A stretch of 23,420 nucleotides of DNA from a virus. Both the position numbers and the translations under genes were made by a program. Below are positions 16,181 through 22,861 of the stretch, piece by piece. Every line of letters starts with the position of its first letter. The first letter of the stretch is position 1. Under the pieces are notes generated by a model, which worked only from the letters and a program-made list of their open reading frames with translations, was not told where the DNA came from and searched no databases. The stretch covers positions 1 through 23,420 of IMG/VR virus record IMGVR_UViG_3300025759_000724; one strand, given 5' to 3'.

Positions 16181-16563
16181 TTTTTACGCGGCTTTAAAAC
16201 AGAAACAATATACTTACGGTTGACTTGTAAACCCGCAGGCATAAGGTCAGGGTTGTCCTCAAGAAACTGCTTCATGGCTAGGCCAGAGATTCGTTTCTCA
16301 AGTAGGTGGAAAGCGTCGTGCTCCTTGAGGAAGTCGTACATCCTTTCCCAGTCGCTAGTCCAGTAGTGAGACTGTACTCTACGGCTTACTGTGCCAGAGG
16401 GTGTCCTTAGACTATCGAGGTCTTGCTCTTCGCAGAGCGCAAGCAGCTTTTCTACTACCGTTTCTTGCTGCTTTTTTATTGTCTTTATCTCGTCTTCTTT
16501 CTCTTTAATAGCGTTCCGCATCTTTATATAGATTTTGGTTAGCTTGTCTGCTGAGTCTTTCAT
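16177..16563 (-). CDS. Conserved phage protein of unknown function (128 aa)
   Basis: 128 aa, with a very strong RBS (AGGAGG, 4 nt before the ATG), placed 53 nt after the SNF2 stop: one of the few true gaps in the operon. Residues about 8-48 form a charged Lys/Glu coiled coil. The rest holds TPSGTVSRR, YWTSDWERMYDF, LLEKRI and MKQFLEDNP..MPAGL. This order of motifs is familiar from phage replication clusters next to SSB and helicase genes, but no biochemical function is known to me. The strong RBS suggests high expression. Its stop overlaps the SSB-fusion start as ATGA. Confidence 0.75.
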   Translation of the reverse strand: MKDSADKLTKIYIKMRNAIKEKEDEIKTIKKQQETVVEKLLALCEEQDLDSLRTPSGTVSRRVQSHYWTSDWERMYDFLKEHDAFHLLEKRISGLAMKQFLEDNPDLMPAGLQVNRKYIVSVLKPRKK

Positions 16564-16616
16564 GGCTCCTCCTAAATAGCAGGGATTGCCAGTGTATGTC
16601 AGCCTTATTTACATTG

Positions 16617-18170
16617 TCAAGCATCTATTTCTTGTTTATATAAATCTACGATTTTAGTGTGGTTATCTATGTTAGACCGCAACATCTTGTATAGCCTGCG
16701 CTCCACTTCACTGCCTTCAATGTGCACCACAGTCATTGGGTTGTGTTGTCCCGGTCTGTCGATACGAGCGTTTGCTTGTAGGTAAGTCTCCACACTGGTG
16801 ACGGGAGCGTACCATATCACTGTATTAGCAGCGGTTAGCGTAAGGCCGTGCGAAGCTGCTTGCGGCTGAATGATAAGCACCTTTATTTTATCTGTGGTCT
16901 GGAAGTCCTTGATAATATCACTGCGCTTGTTGACCGATACCTTGCCAGATATTATGTCGGCGCTAATCTTGTTCTTGTTACAGAATTCTTTAAGTAATTC
17001 AATAGTGTGGGTAAACGGCACGAATACAAGTATTTTGTGAGACGATTCGTCTATTACTTCTTTAATAACCTTAAGCCTGTTGCTAACGTCAAACTCAATG
17101 ACCTCTCGGTCGTCCGAGTACACAGCCCCGCCCGATATTTGCAGTAGCTTATTGAGGTTAGTTGCAGCGTTAACTGAAGTGACTTGCTCGCCGTCCGCCT
17201 CCATTATCATGCGGTCTTTTAGCTGTTTGTAGTACGATGCCTGCTGCTTGGTCAGTGGGGCTTCCCGATCTACGAAAGTCACTTTGGGTAGGTCTAAGCA
17301 TTCTTCCTTGCGGAATCTTATCGCCGGTTGCAATGCAGCATGGACTGTCTCACTCGCATCGGGCTTAGGGCGCCAAGTATATTGTGATACTTTATACATG
17401 ACCTTATCTTTGAACTGCCCGAAGTACTGGGGTACATTTTTAGGGGCGACTAACTTAGCTAAACCAAACGCATCAGTTGGCGCTTGTGCTGCTGGCGTAC
17501 CCGTAAGCATCCACAGCCAATCTATTCCTTTGCATAAGTCGCGTAGTATCTTCCATCGGTTTGTCTGTGCGTTCTTGTAGGCGCTTGCTTCGTCTACCAC
17601 AATTAGGTCAAAGCCGCCCTTCTCTATCTCTTCTTTTACTACTGCTACCCCGTCAAAGTTTATAATGACAAACTCTGAGCCTGCGTTGATTATTCTTCTC
17701 CGCGTAGCCGAGGTTCCGTGTGCCACAGAACAAGTGCGGTGCATAGCAAATTTAAACAGGTCTTCCTGCCATGCTGATTTCATAATAGACAGAGGACATA
17801 TTACAAGCACGCGATTGATGACCCCCTGCTGCATCAGATAATCTGCTGCCCATATTACAGAAGCAGTTTTACCTGTTCCCTGCTCGTTAAAACAAAATGC
17901 TTTCTTGTTGAGCGTCAGGAAAGAAGCGGTCTTCTTCTGGTGAGCAAACGGGTCAAAGCGACCCGACCACTCGTAGTCTCGTCCTATGGGAGATGGCACG
18001 TCTTTTACACCCAAGCTATTTAACACTTGAGCTTCATGTAGGCGCCACGGCAAGGCTAGTTTGAAATAGCCATCGTCCTGCTCTGATACTTTGTAATTCT
18101 TTACGCGTTCAGTCACGAGGTGCGGACGTTTAGTCTTTAGCACCATCGCTCTGTTGTTTATTATCTTCAT
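16617..18170 (-). CDS. SNF2-family superfamily 2 helicase/ATPase
   Basis: 517 aa. Motifs in order: HQKK (77-80), motif I NEQGTGKT (95-102), Ia VLVICP (121-126), motif II VVDEAS (191-196, DEAS instead of DEAH), motif III LTGTP (222-226), IV ILVFV (380-384), V near 435-446, and motif VI QANARIDRPGQ (465-475), the SNF2 signature. It is a short form without accessory domains, as in many phage SNF2 proteins beside primase and RecB-type nuclease genes. The role is probably dsDNA translocation in replication or recombination, or displacing proteins. The start overlaps the 99-aa gene stop (ATGA). Confidence 0.93.
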   Translation of the reverse strand: MKIINNRAMVLKTKRPHLVTERVKNYKVSEQDDGYFKLALPWRLHEAQVLNSLGVKDVPSPIGRDYEWSGRFDPFAHQKKTASFLTLNKKAFCFNEQGTGKTASVIWAADYLMQQGVINRVLVICPLSIMKSAWQEDLFKFAMHRTCSVAHGTSATRRRIINAGSEFVIINFDGVAVVKEEIEKGGFDLIVVDEASAYKNAQTNRWKILRDLCKGIDWLWMLTGTPAAQAPTDAFGLAKLVAPKNVPQYFGQFKDKVMYKVSQYTWRPKPDASETVHAALQPAIRFRKEECLDLPKVTFVDREAPLTKQQASYYKQLKDRMIMEADGEQVTSVNAATNLNKLLQISGGAVYSDDREVIEFDVSNRLKVIKEVIDESSHKILVFVPFTHTIELLKEFCNKNKISADIISGKVSVNKRSDIIKDFQTTDKIKVLIIQPQAASHGLTLTAANTVIWYAPVTSVETYLQANARIDRPGQHNPMTVVHIEGSEVERRLYKMLRSNIDNHTKIVDLYKQEIDA

Positions 18171-18466
18171 GCTTTAGCTGTCTTCTTGCGCTCGCGTTTA
18201 CTAGTTTCAGATACAAGGTTACCCTTTGAATCCCGCTTGAAAGAACGGTTACGGCTCGCTGTCTCTACTCTAGTACCGTCAGAGTTCTTGCCGCCTTTGT
18301 CCATTGCTTTCTTGTGGGCTACGTCATTACCGTCGCCTTTGCTTACCTTGCCTTCTCGCTCGGCTTTGCGACGGGCGGCATTGCGTTGAGCGCGTTTCTT
18401 CTTTTGCTCTTCGGTGCCTTGGTAGTTTTCATACTCGGATTTGTAATTTCGTTTACTCTTCGTCAT
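18167..18466 (-). CDS. Small basic HNH-like phage protein
   Basis: 99 aa, very rich in Lys/Arg. The N-terminal half is a charged helix (EEQKKKRAQRNAARRKAE). The second half has GNDVAHKKAMDKGGKNSDG and VETASRNRSFKR, which resembles the 'D.DH..PL..GG....NL......N' core of small phage HNH-related proteins, but with no cysteines and with Ala in place of the first metal-site residue. It may be a nuclease or a DNA-binding relative without catalysis. It overlaps the 122-aa gene by 14 bp and is coupled to SNF2 by ATGA. Confidence 0.65.
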   Translation of the reverse strand: MTKSKRNYKSEYENYQGTEEQKKKRAQRNAARRKAEREGKVSKGDGNDVAHKKAMDKGGKNSDGTRVETASRNRSFKRDSKGNLVSETSKRERKKTAKA

Positions 18467-18821
18467 GATAATTCCAGTCCTTTTCTCTGTTACTCAAGCG
18501 CCTGCCCACCCTGTAATTTGCCTTTAAGCCATCTTTTATTAACTGCATGCCCCACTCAGCTGCGCATTCAGGGTGAAAATAAACGGTTAGCATTCTGATA
18601 GCATATTCTTTACTATGGTTAGTGTTTTCTTGTATAGCTAGTTTCACTATCGGCGGAAACATATCATATATTGTTTGTAGGGGAAGGTGCGCGTCCCAAG
18701 TTACATACGCATCTCCTTGTTCTATTGCATGTCTAAACCCGCAATTAGGGTAGAAGCATGTTTGTGATATTGCTTTATCCCAAGGGAGTAAAGAGTCAGC
18801 GCCTTTTTCACGTGCCGTCAT
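18453..18821 (-). CDS. Cys/His protein of unknown function (122 aa)
   Basis: 122 aa. A possible zinc site is built from C22, C27 and H31 (CFYPNCGFRH) plus H83 and C86 (FHPEC). The fold may be a treble clef or zinc ribbon; this is inference. The last part is basic with RVGRRLSNREKDW. The start shares TAATG with the stop of the RecB-like nuclease, so it is likely translated with it. No family recognised. Confidence 0.65.
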   Translation of the reverse strand: MTAREKGADSLLPWDKAISQTCFYPNCGFRHAIEQGDAYVTWDAHLPLQTIYDMFPPIVKLAIQENTNHSKEYAIRMLTVYFHPECAAEWGMQLIKDGLKANYRVGRRLSNREKDWNYHDEE

Positions 18822-19486
18822 TATCTTTTCCTATTATGTTCGCAGCTAGTAACCGGACAGAACGCACACAGCGGCCCGTCGATTGCATTCCACACATCGT
18901 TTTCTTCTGCTACCGTTAGTCTTTCCAGCTCGTCATCAAACACACTGAAGTACGACTTATACATATCTACGGTGTGCTTTTTCTTTATAAACTCGTTACT
19001 TACTACGTATGCTAAGGCAGACTTAATTACTTTTACTTGGGGGTAATTTACAAATGTCGCCCCCGCCATTAAGTCAAGCTGTTTAGTGTCAGCATACTTG
19101 GCGTTCTTGCCTGTCTTGTAATCTACAATATAAGCTTTCTCGCCGTTTATTATTAGCAAGTCGACGATACCCCGCCACCAAACATCCTTGGCGAAAAAAC
19201 TAGTGGGCTTGTAGACGTTGTTTTCTTTTGACACCGCCATGCGTATTTCACAGTGCTTCTCGCCCTCGATGCGGTTGAAAGCATCTAGTATTTTCTTCAC
19301 ATAATTAAACTTAGCGGGGATAGGCTCGCCATCTCTTATGTAATGCTCGGCAGCTTTATGCACTTCGTTGCCGTAGAAAGTAGCAGCGTTGCCTTTATCT
19401 TTAACATCCTTAGCTACTTTCAAGTGGTAGTATTTCTTAGGACATTGTTTAAACGTGCTTATGCTACTGTAGGACCAAGCTGTCAT
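18821..19486 (-). CDS. RecB/Cas4-like PD-(D/E)XK exonuclease with Fe-S cluster cysteines
   Basis: 221 aa. Seen: YSSISTFKQCPKKYYH (6-21), with C15; GNEVHKAAEHY with H43 and E47; D109 in WWRGIVDLL; D122 and K124 in AYIVDYKTGK; Q136; and C207, C210, C215 in CAFCPVTSC. This is the order of the PDDEXK_1 family (RecB, AddB, Cas4), in which the lone N-terminal cysteine and the C-terminal trio hold a 4Fe-4S cluster. Probably a DNA exonuclease for recombination or end processing, working with SNF2 and SSB. Flanked by coupled genes (ATGA and TAATG). Confidence 0.92.
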   Translation of the reverse strand: MTAWSYSSISTFKQCPKKYYHLKVAKDVKDKGNAATFYGNEVHKAAEHYIRDGEPIPAKFNYVKKILDAFNRIEGEKHCEIRMAVSKENNVYKPTSFFAKDVWWRGIVDLLIINGEKAYIVDYKTGKNAKYADTKQLDLMAGATFVNYPQVKVIKSALAYVVSNEFIKKKHTVDMYKSYFSVFDDELERLTVAEENDVWNAIDGPLCAFCPVTSCEHNRKR

Positions 19487-19896
19487 AGTAGACCTTTCTC
19501 TTTTAGGATTTCGTAGTTCGTTGCGTGGGCATCTTCTATTTTTTGTTTACTTTGCCCGTAGTACGGTACGGCTAAGTGTTCACTTACTAGTGCGGCGTTA
19601 ACTGAAGTTTTGTCGCTCAACATTATAACACCTAAGTAGCGTCCGAACTCGTCTTTTTCTCGGATAATTAGTTTGTACGTTCCTCCGACGTGCAGTGTCT
19701 CCTCGACAAACTCCTTTGCCAAGATTCCGGCAGCTTTTTCTTCTGCATCTCTCGTGCAGCACTTTGGAATATCAATACCATAAAGATATATGCGCTGATT
19801 GCAGCGCCAAGTATCAAAGCCAAGATCAATATCAACATCAACATCTACTGTATCTCCATCAACAATTCGAACGATCTTACAGTCGTATTCGTACAT
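19483..19896 (-). CDS. Staphylococcal nuclease-like (SNase) protein, altered active site
   Basis: 137 aa, a single SNase OB-fold. VDGDT (12-16) gives the calcium-binding Asp pair, R35 and D42 align with R35 and D40 of nuclease A, and KDEFGR (81-86) gives R86 for R87. The residue at the place of catalytic Glu43 is Lys (DIPKCC, K45), so hydrolysis by the standard mechanism may be lost or changed. No signal peptide, so it acts in the cytoplasm. Possible roles are host DNA breakdown or nucleic-acid binding. Coupled by TAATG and ATGA to its neighbours. Confidence 0.88.
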   Translation of the reverse strand: MYEYDCKIVRIVDGDTVDVDVDIDLGFDTWRCNQRIYLYGIDIPKCCTRDAEEKAAGILAKEFVEETLHVGGTYKLIIREKDEFGRYLGVIMLSDKTSVNAALVSEHLAVPYYGQSKQKIEDAHATNYEILKEKGLL

Positions 19897-20150
19897 TATT
19901 CTTGCCCCTTTTTATGTAGCACAAACCCGCCTATCTGTCTTTTGGTTGGGTCAGTTAACGAATCCAACGTGGTCAGTCTGTCGAACTTACGCTTAGGTTT
20001 ACCCTCAATGTCAGTATCAGTGTAAGCGTTGCGCGGGCACTGGGTTATCTTCCCGCCTCTAGCTAAGTATTCTTCTATCTGCTTTGCTATCTCTTTACGC
20101 TGTTCTTCTTTTTGTTCGAGGGTTAAAACGTCAGTCCATGTCGTGGTCAC
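19896..20150 (-). CDS. Small phage protein of unknown function (84 aa)
   Basis: 84 aa from GTG at 20150-20148, which shares its G with the endolysin stop (TAGTG) and has AGAGG upstream. A longer reading from 20216 would run 67 bp into the endolysin gene and has no coding support. Seen: a charged helix (LEQKEEQRKEIAKQIEEYLARGG), then KITQCPRNAY, and a basic C-terminus. The 'helix + ARGGKITQCP' layout is familiar from small phage proteins of unknown role. It ends by overlapping the SNase start (TAATG). Confidence 0.65.
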   Translation of the reverse strand: MTTTWTDVLTLEQKEEQRKEIAKQIEEYLARGGKITQCPRNAYTDTDIEGKPKRKFDRLTTLDSLTDPTKRQIGGFVLHKKGQE

Positions 20151-20557
20151 TAAAGTATGCCTCTGTAAAACACATGCTTGTGTATCTTGGTTGTAACTTC
20201 TCCAGTGTAAGCCCACTCAGGGAACACCTTTGTACTATGGTAGTGGGTCGCGCCCTCTGTAATATCAGGTACGAAACCGCTCAAGTGAGCAATGTACAAC
20301 GAATTAAACCATGCCTGTTTGTTCTTAGGTTCGTCACTTTTCCCGTCACAATAAAAACTAAACTGGCACTTATTTCTTATCGGTACACCGTTCCAGTAGT
20401 ACCCTTGCTTAACCACATCACACGCATTGTCTGGGTAACGTGGGTCTTCTATCCTGTTTCGTATTACTAGAGCAACTGCAACCTGCCCTTCGGTCGGCTC
20501 GCCCCTCGCTTCAAAGTACACTGCCATAGCAACGCACATAAGAGCGGGGGTAATCAT
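20150..20557 (-). CDS. SleB-type cell wall hydrolase (endolysin, Hydrolase_2)
   Basis: 135 aa. The SleB/CwlJ fold is shown by VYFEARGEPTEGQVAVALV with catalytic E16, NRIEDPRYP, the QFSFYCDG segment (65-72) and GATHYHS (102-108). The family cleaves peptidoglycan glycan strands. The size matches a stand-alone endolysin domain. No clear signal peptide is present, so it would need a holin or another route to reach the wall, and none is visible in the window. Its place inside the replication operon is unusual. The start is coupled to the 57-aa gene (ATGA), the stop to the 84-aa gene (TAGTG). Confidence 0.9.
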   Translation of the reverse strand: MITPALMCVAMAVYFEARGEPTEGQVAVALVIRNRIEDPRYPDNACDVVKQGYYWNGVPIRNKCQFSFYCDGKSDEPKNKQAWFNSLYIAHLSGFVPDITEGATHYHSTKVFPEWAYTGEVTTKIHKHVFYRGIL

Positions 20558-20727
20558 CTTTTTACCATCCTGCCGGATATTTCTAAAGGGTTATGTTTTC
20601 CTCGCCGTTCTACTAGGTACACTTCGAACTGCTCGCCTTCTATGCGTATACCATAGGTACGTTTTTCTTTTTTAGCGCAGAACTCTGCTTCTTCTAGCGC
20701 AGCTGTAAGCTCAGTGAAGTACGACAT
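20554..20727 (-). CDS. Small phage protein (57 aa)
   Basis: 57 aa from ATG at 20727-20725 with a GAGG ribosome-binding site (GAGGTGGAAG). Seen: an acidic helix (MSYFTELTAALEEAEFCAKK), a beta-like middle (YGIRIEGEQFEVYLVERR) and a basic end SGRMVKR. It overlaps the GNAT-like gene by 17 bp and is coupled to the endolysin by ATGA. Function unknown. Support comes from the RBS, the tight overlaps at both ends and the fold-like pattern. Confidence 0.7.
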   Translation of the reverse strand: MSYFTELTAALEEAEFCAKKEKRTYGIRIEGEQFEVYLVERRGKHNPLEISGRMVKR

Positions 20728-21226
20728 CTTCCACCTCGTATTCGTAATTAACAGTTTTCTCGTTAGAAGAAAATATACCTGCTCCGTTACTTAAGTGAAA
20801 CTTCATAGCAGTATCTGTGTGCGGTGACATAGTTATTACTGCGTCTACCTCTGGGTGCATCACAGGTGTAGCTTCTAATAGGTTGTTGATTAGCTGCCTG
20901 CCGTGTCCTTTCTGGTATGACCAGATTGAGTAAGGGCACAACACGGTGCCCAACTCGCCATATATCTCTTCACGTTCTGCTAACTTTTCTTCGATTTGCG
21001 TGACTTTACCTGCGGCGATAAACTTTAGCTGTCTCTCATCTTGCGGTACAAATTTACAGATGATTACACAAACAACTGCGGCTATTTCTCCAGTCTCATT
21101 ATTAATTTCTGCGTATACATGAAACGGGTCTTCGAACCGCACGCTGTTGTCTTTGAATAATTTAGCTCGCACAGGGTCATCGTCAATCAAATACAGATGG
21201 TCTGCGGCGTTACACTTTATCAGCAT
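20711..21226 (-). CDS. GNAT-like acetyltransferase-fold phage protein
   Basis: 171 aa from ATG at 21226, with AGGAG 7 nt upstream; a TTG two codons earlier sits too close to that site. Seen: a long beta-rich first half (HVYAEINNETGEIAAVVCVIIC), then WSYQKGHGRQLINNLL, which resembles the acetyl-CoA binding loop (Q/RxxGxG/A) of GNAT enzymes, and a C-terminal MKFHLSNGAGIF segment typical of the last helix and strand. Phage GNAT-like proteins may modify host or phage proteins, or be inactive relatives. It overlaps the 42-aa gene by 17 bp. Confidence 0.65.
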   Translation of the reverse strand: MLIKCNAADHLYLIDDDPVRAKLFKDNSVRFEDPFHVYAEINNETGEIAAVVCVIICKFVPQDERQLKFIAAGKVTQIEEKLAEREEIYGELGTVLCPYSIWSYQKGHGRQLINNLLEATPVMHPEVDAVITMSPHTDTAMKFHLSNGAGIFSSNEKTVNYEYEVEDVVLH

Positions 21227-21338
21227 CTTCAAACTCCTGAAGCATGGCTTCTAGCTTTTCCACCGCTTCGCTTGCACGTTGCAGCATAGCCATAATCTCT
21301 TCGGCATCAGCACCATCTATTTCTATTGTTATTTTCAT
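21210..21338 (-). CDS. Very small acidic phage protein (42 aa)
   Basis: 42 aa from ATG at 21338-21336, in an ATGA overlap with the DUF3310 stop. It begins with a short beta-like segment (MKITIEIDG), followed by an acidic helix (EEIMAMLQRASEAVEKLEAML). The 3' end carries the AGGAG that serves the GNAT-like gene, and the TAA lies 17 bp inside that gene. Function unknown; support is position, overlaps and composition. Confidence 0.65.
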   Translation of the reverse strand: MKITIEIDGADAEEIMAMLQRASEAVEKLEAMLQEFEDADKV

Positions 21339-21592
21339 TTGACGTTGTGTATCTCGATTAGCAGGTCAATGCAATGTTTAGCTTTCTCTAAGTCCGCTAA
21401 GGGTTGCCCTTTCAACTTCCACCTAGTTATGTACTTTACTACATTACCTTCTAACAGGGACAAGCCGTTCTTCTCTGCATACTCAGCAGGTTGAATAGCC
21501 ATGTTCTTATAATGCGTCCCGCCCGTCTGTTTCTGTAGAGCTGTCTCCTTCGGCAGTGGGTCGGTTGGCTTCGCCATTTGTGCGTATATCAT
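21335..21592 (-). CDS. DUF3310 family protein
   Basis: 85 aa from ATG at 21592, chosen because GGAG lies 7 nt upstream; a longer reading from a GTG at 21694 would code an N-terminus out of frame with the 63-aa gene and lacks family match. The core has GGTHYKNMAIQPAEYAEKNG, then LLEGNVVKYITRW..KG and DLEKAKHCIDLLIEI, the known DUF3310 pattern. DUF3310 proteins occur across phages as predicted nucleotide-kinase-like or replication-associated proteins, with no proven activity. The 5' 86 bp overlap the 63-aa gene in another frame. Confidence 0.85.
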   Translation of the reverse strand: MIYAQMAKPTDPLPKETALQKQTGGTHYKNMAIQPAEYAEKNGLSLLEGNVVKYITRWKLKGQPLADLEKAKHCIDLLIEIHNVK

Positions 21593-21698
21593 TCTCTTTC
21601 TCCGTCTGTTTTGGTTTCTCAAAGATTTTTGCCCAGTTCTCCCCGAAGTCTTTAGCAGGGATAAGCAGGGGTCTGCGTCTACTACCTTTTCCACTCAT
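21507..21698 (-). CDS. Small conserved phage protein (63 aa)
   Basis: 63 aa, ATG with AGAGG 7 nt upstream, 17 nt after the 320-aa gene. The N-terminus MSGKGSRRRPLLIPAKDFGENW..IFEK matches a widespread short phage motif (MSGKG..RP....EF..NW..IF). The C-terminal tail is polar and disordered (GEANRPTAEGDSSTE) and is the part that overlaps DUF3310. Function unknown. The conserved part is outside the overlap. Confidence 0.8.
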   Translation of the reverse strand: MSGKGSRRRPLLIPAKDFGENWAKIFEKPKQTEKENDIRTNGEANRPTAEGDSSTETDGRDAL

Positions 21699-21715
21699 TT
21701 GTTTTCCTCTAAAAA

Positions 21716-22678
21716 TTATGCTTTTACGTTGTAGTCTTTATCAACAAAGCCTTCTTTACTACCATTTACGAATGTTGAGTTTACCCAAACTTTCTTTCCG
21801 CTCTGGTATGTGCGTATATGCCCCCGCCGCATGTGGCTGCGTTTACCGCCTCCTCCCCCGCTAATCCCGTGGACATAAGAGCTATCCCAAATCTCTCCAC
21901 CTATGGATAACACTTTGTAATCGTAGTTAGCATCTTTATTGTTTCTAGCGTGCTTCTTAGCTAGTTTGACAGGAACATTTATGGGTACTTGTTTACAATC
22001 TGTTACTTCTAGAAGTTTGCAAAATGTTGCTACAGAAAAGAAATCGGGTCTGTAATCTTTTATTAAAGCTTTTTCAACCGCCTCCACGTCCCCTTTAAAA
22101 TATTTATCCTCTAATAAAATTTCAACCGCCTCGGAGGTAAACCTATCTGCGTTTAGTGATACTGAATAAGAGTAAAATGTTTCGTCGTTAGGCACGGTTG
22201 GCGTATCAGTTTCAAAACAAAACCTAGCAAAAACCGGGACGTTCACCCATTGCCTGTCTACAGGATCACAAACAACTGTAGCGCACAGTATATCTGGGCG
22301 ACTATCTTTAGATTCTTGGTCTTGCATTAAAAAAGATACCTTGTAAGACTCCACGGGCACATTGCCACTTGGCGCCTCTGGTCGCGTATCCATTATCATT
22401 GTAGTTTGTAACAAAGCCATCTTTGGGTAAGGTAGTTTATAAGGTATATATTTTTCTCCGTCATACGTAGGGATTAAATCCCCCCTACGAAACACTCCGC
22501 TAACATTAGGAACAAAAAACTTGGGGGACTTCTCTATACCTTCTGCAATCATACCTTCGAAGAAAGCTGACTCTTCGTAGTTTCTGGAGCTAAGATAAGC
22601 TGCTTGATTGCGCAGCGCACTTATTGCATCTTTAAACTTTCCCCACTGGGGTATACCCCTAACTGTTTGTTGTTTCAT
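21716..22678 (-). CDS. Phage protein of unknown function with basic C-terminal module (320 aa)
   Basis: 320 aa, strong RBS (GGAG, 6 nt before the ATG). First gene after the structured gap below DNA polymerase. The N-terminal 270 residues show no known motif but are mixed alpha/beta with a few cysteines. Near residue 274 a run of five glycines leads to RSHMRRGHIRTYQSGKKVWV and NSTFVNG, ending in KDYNVKA. This 'RRGH...GK.VWV' tail recurs in phage and prophage proteins and may bind nucleic acid, which is inference. No catalytic motif found. Confidence 0.75.
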   Translation of the reverse strand: MKQQTVRGIPQWGKFKDAISALRNQAAYLSSRNYEESAFFEGMIAEGIEKSPKFFVPNVSGVFRRGDLIPTYDGEKYIPYKLPYPKMALLQTTMIMDTRPEAPSGNVPVESYKVSFLMQDQESKDSRPDILCATVVCDPVDRQWVNVPVFARFCFETDTPTVPNDETFYSYSVSLNADRFTSEAVEILLEDKYFKGDVEAVEKALIKDYRPDFFSVATFCKLLEVTDCKQVPINVPVKLAKKHARNNKDANYDYKVLSIGGEIWDSSYVHGISGGGGGKRSHMRRGHIRTYQSGKKVWVNSTFVNGSKEGFVDKDYNVKA

Positions 22679-22861
22679 GTTTATCTCCTCATTAAAGGCC
22701 CGTAGCGTGGGCTAGCCGGTGTACACACAGTGCGGAGAACTAACTGCCTAAGCAGGAGTGATGAGCTACTGTTATACACTGCGGGTGTTGCGGCTATCGC
22801 GAACCTACCCACCGCCCGCTGGGGTATACAGGGGGAAACATACTAAAAACCCCTGTAAAAC
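22679..22861. other. 183-nt non-coding gap rich in inverted repeats
   Basis: No ORF fits here. It holds an 8-bp hairpin just after the polymerase stop (22828-22856), a 7-bp stem (GCGGGTG 22781-22787 with CGCCCGC 22813-22819, one G-T pair), a short CTGC-CTAA-GCAG hairpin (22744-22755), and the perfect palindromes GGCTAGCC (22710-22717) and GTGTACAC (22719-22726). TGCGG occurs three times. A TATAAC is present on the minus strand without a good -35. The gap might hold a promoter, origin or RNA element; none is proven. Confidence 0.6.
22828..22856 (-). terminator. Hairpin directly after DNA polymerase stop
   Basis: TACAGGGG/CCCCTGTA (outer bases 22827 and 22857) pairs with a 15-nt loop, 5-6 nt after the polymerase TAA. 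No U-run follows, so it may be a processing or stability hairpin rather than an intrinsic terminator. Confidence 0.4.

Noticed and set aside
20151-20216. Longer form of the 84-aa protein starting at 20216
   Set aside because: It would overlap the conserved end of the endolysin by 67 bp; TAGTG with an upstream AGAGG gives a better start.
21593-21694. N-terminal extension of DUF3310 from GTG at 21694
   Set aside because: It would read the conserved part of the 63-aa gene in another frame, has poor start context and adds a non-family Arg-rich segment; GGAG before 21592 fits better.
22760-22780. Sigma-70 promoter with TATAAC (minus strand)
   Set aside because: No credible -35 at 16-18 nt spacing and no extended -10; too weak to call.
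22679-22861. tRNA gene in the structured gap
   Set aside because: No acceptor stem with a proper T-loop and anticodon arm could be laid out on either strand.
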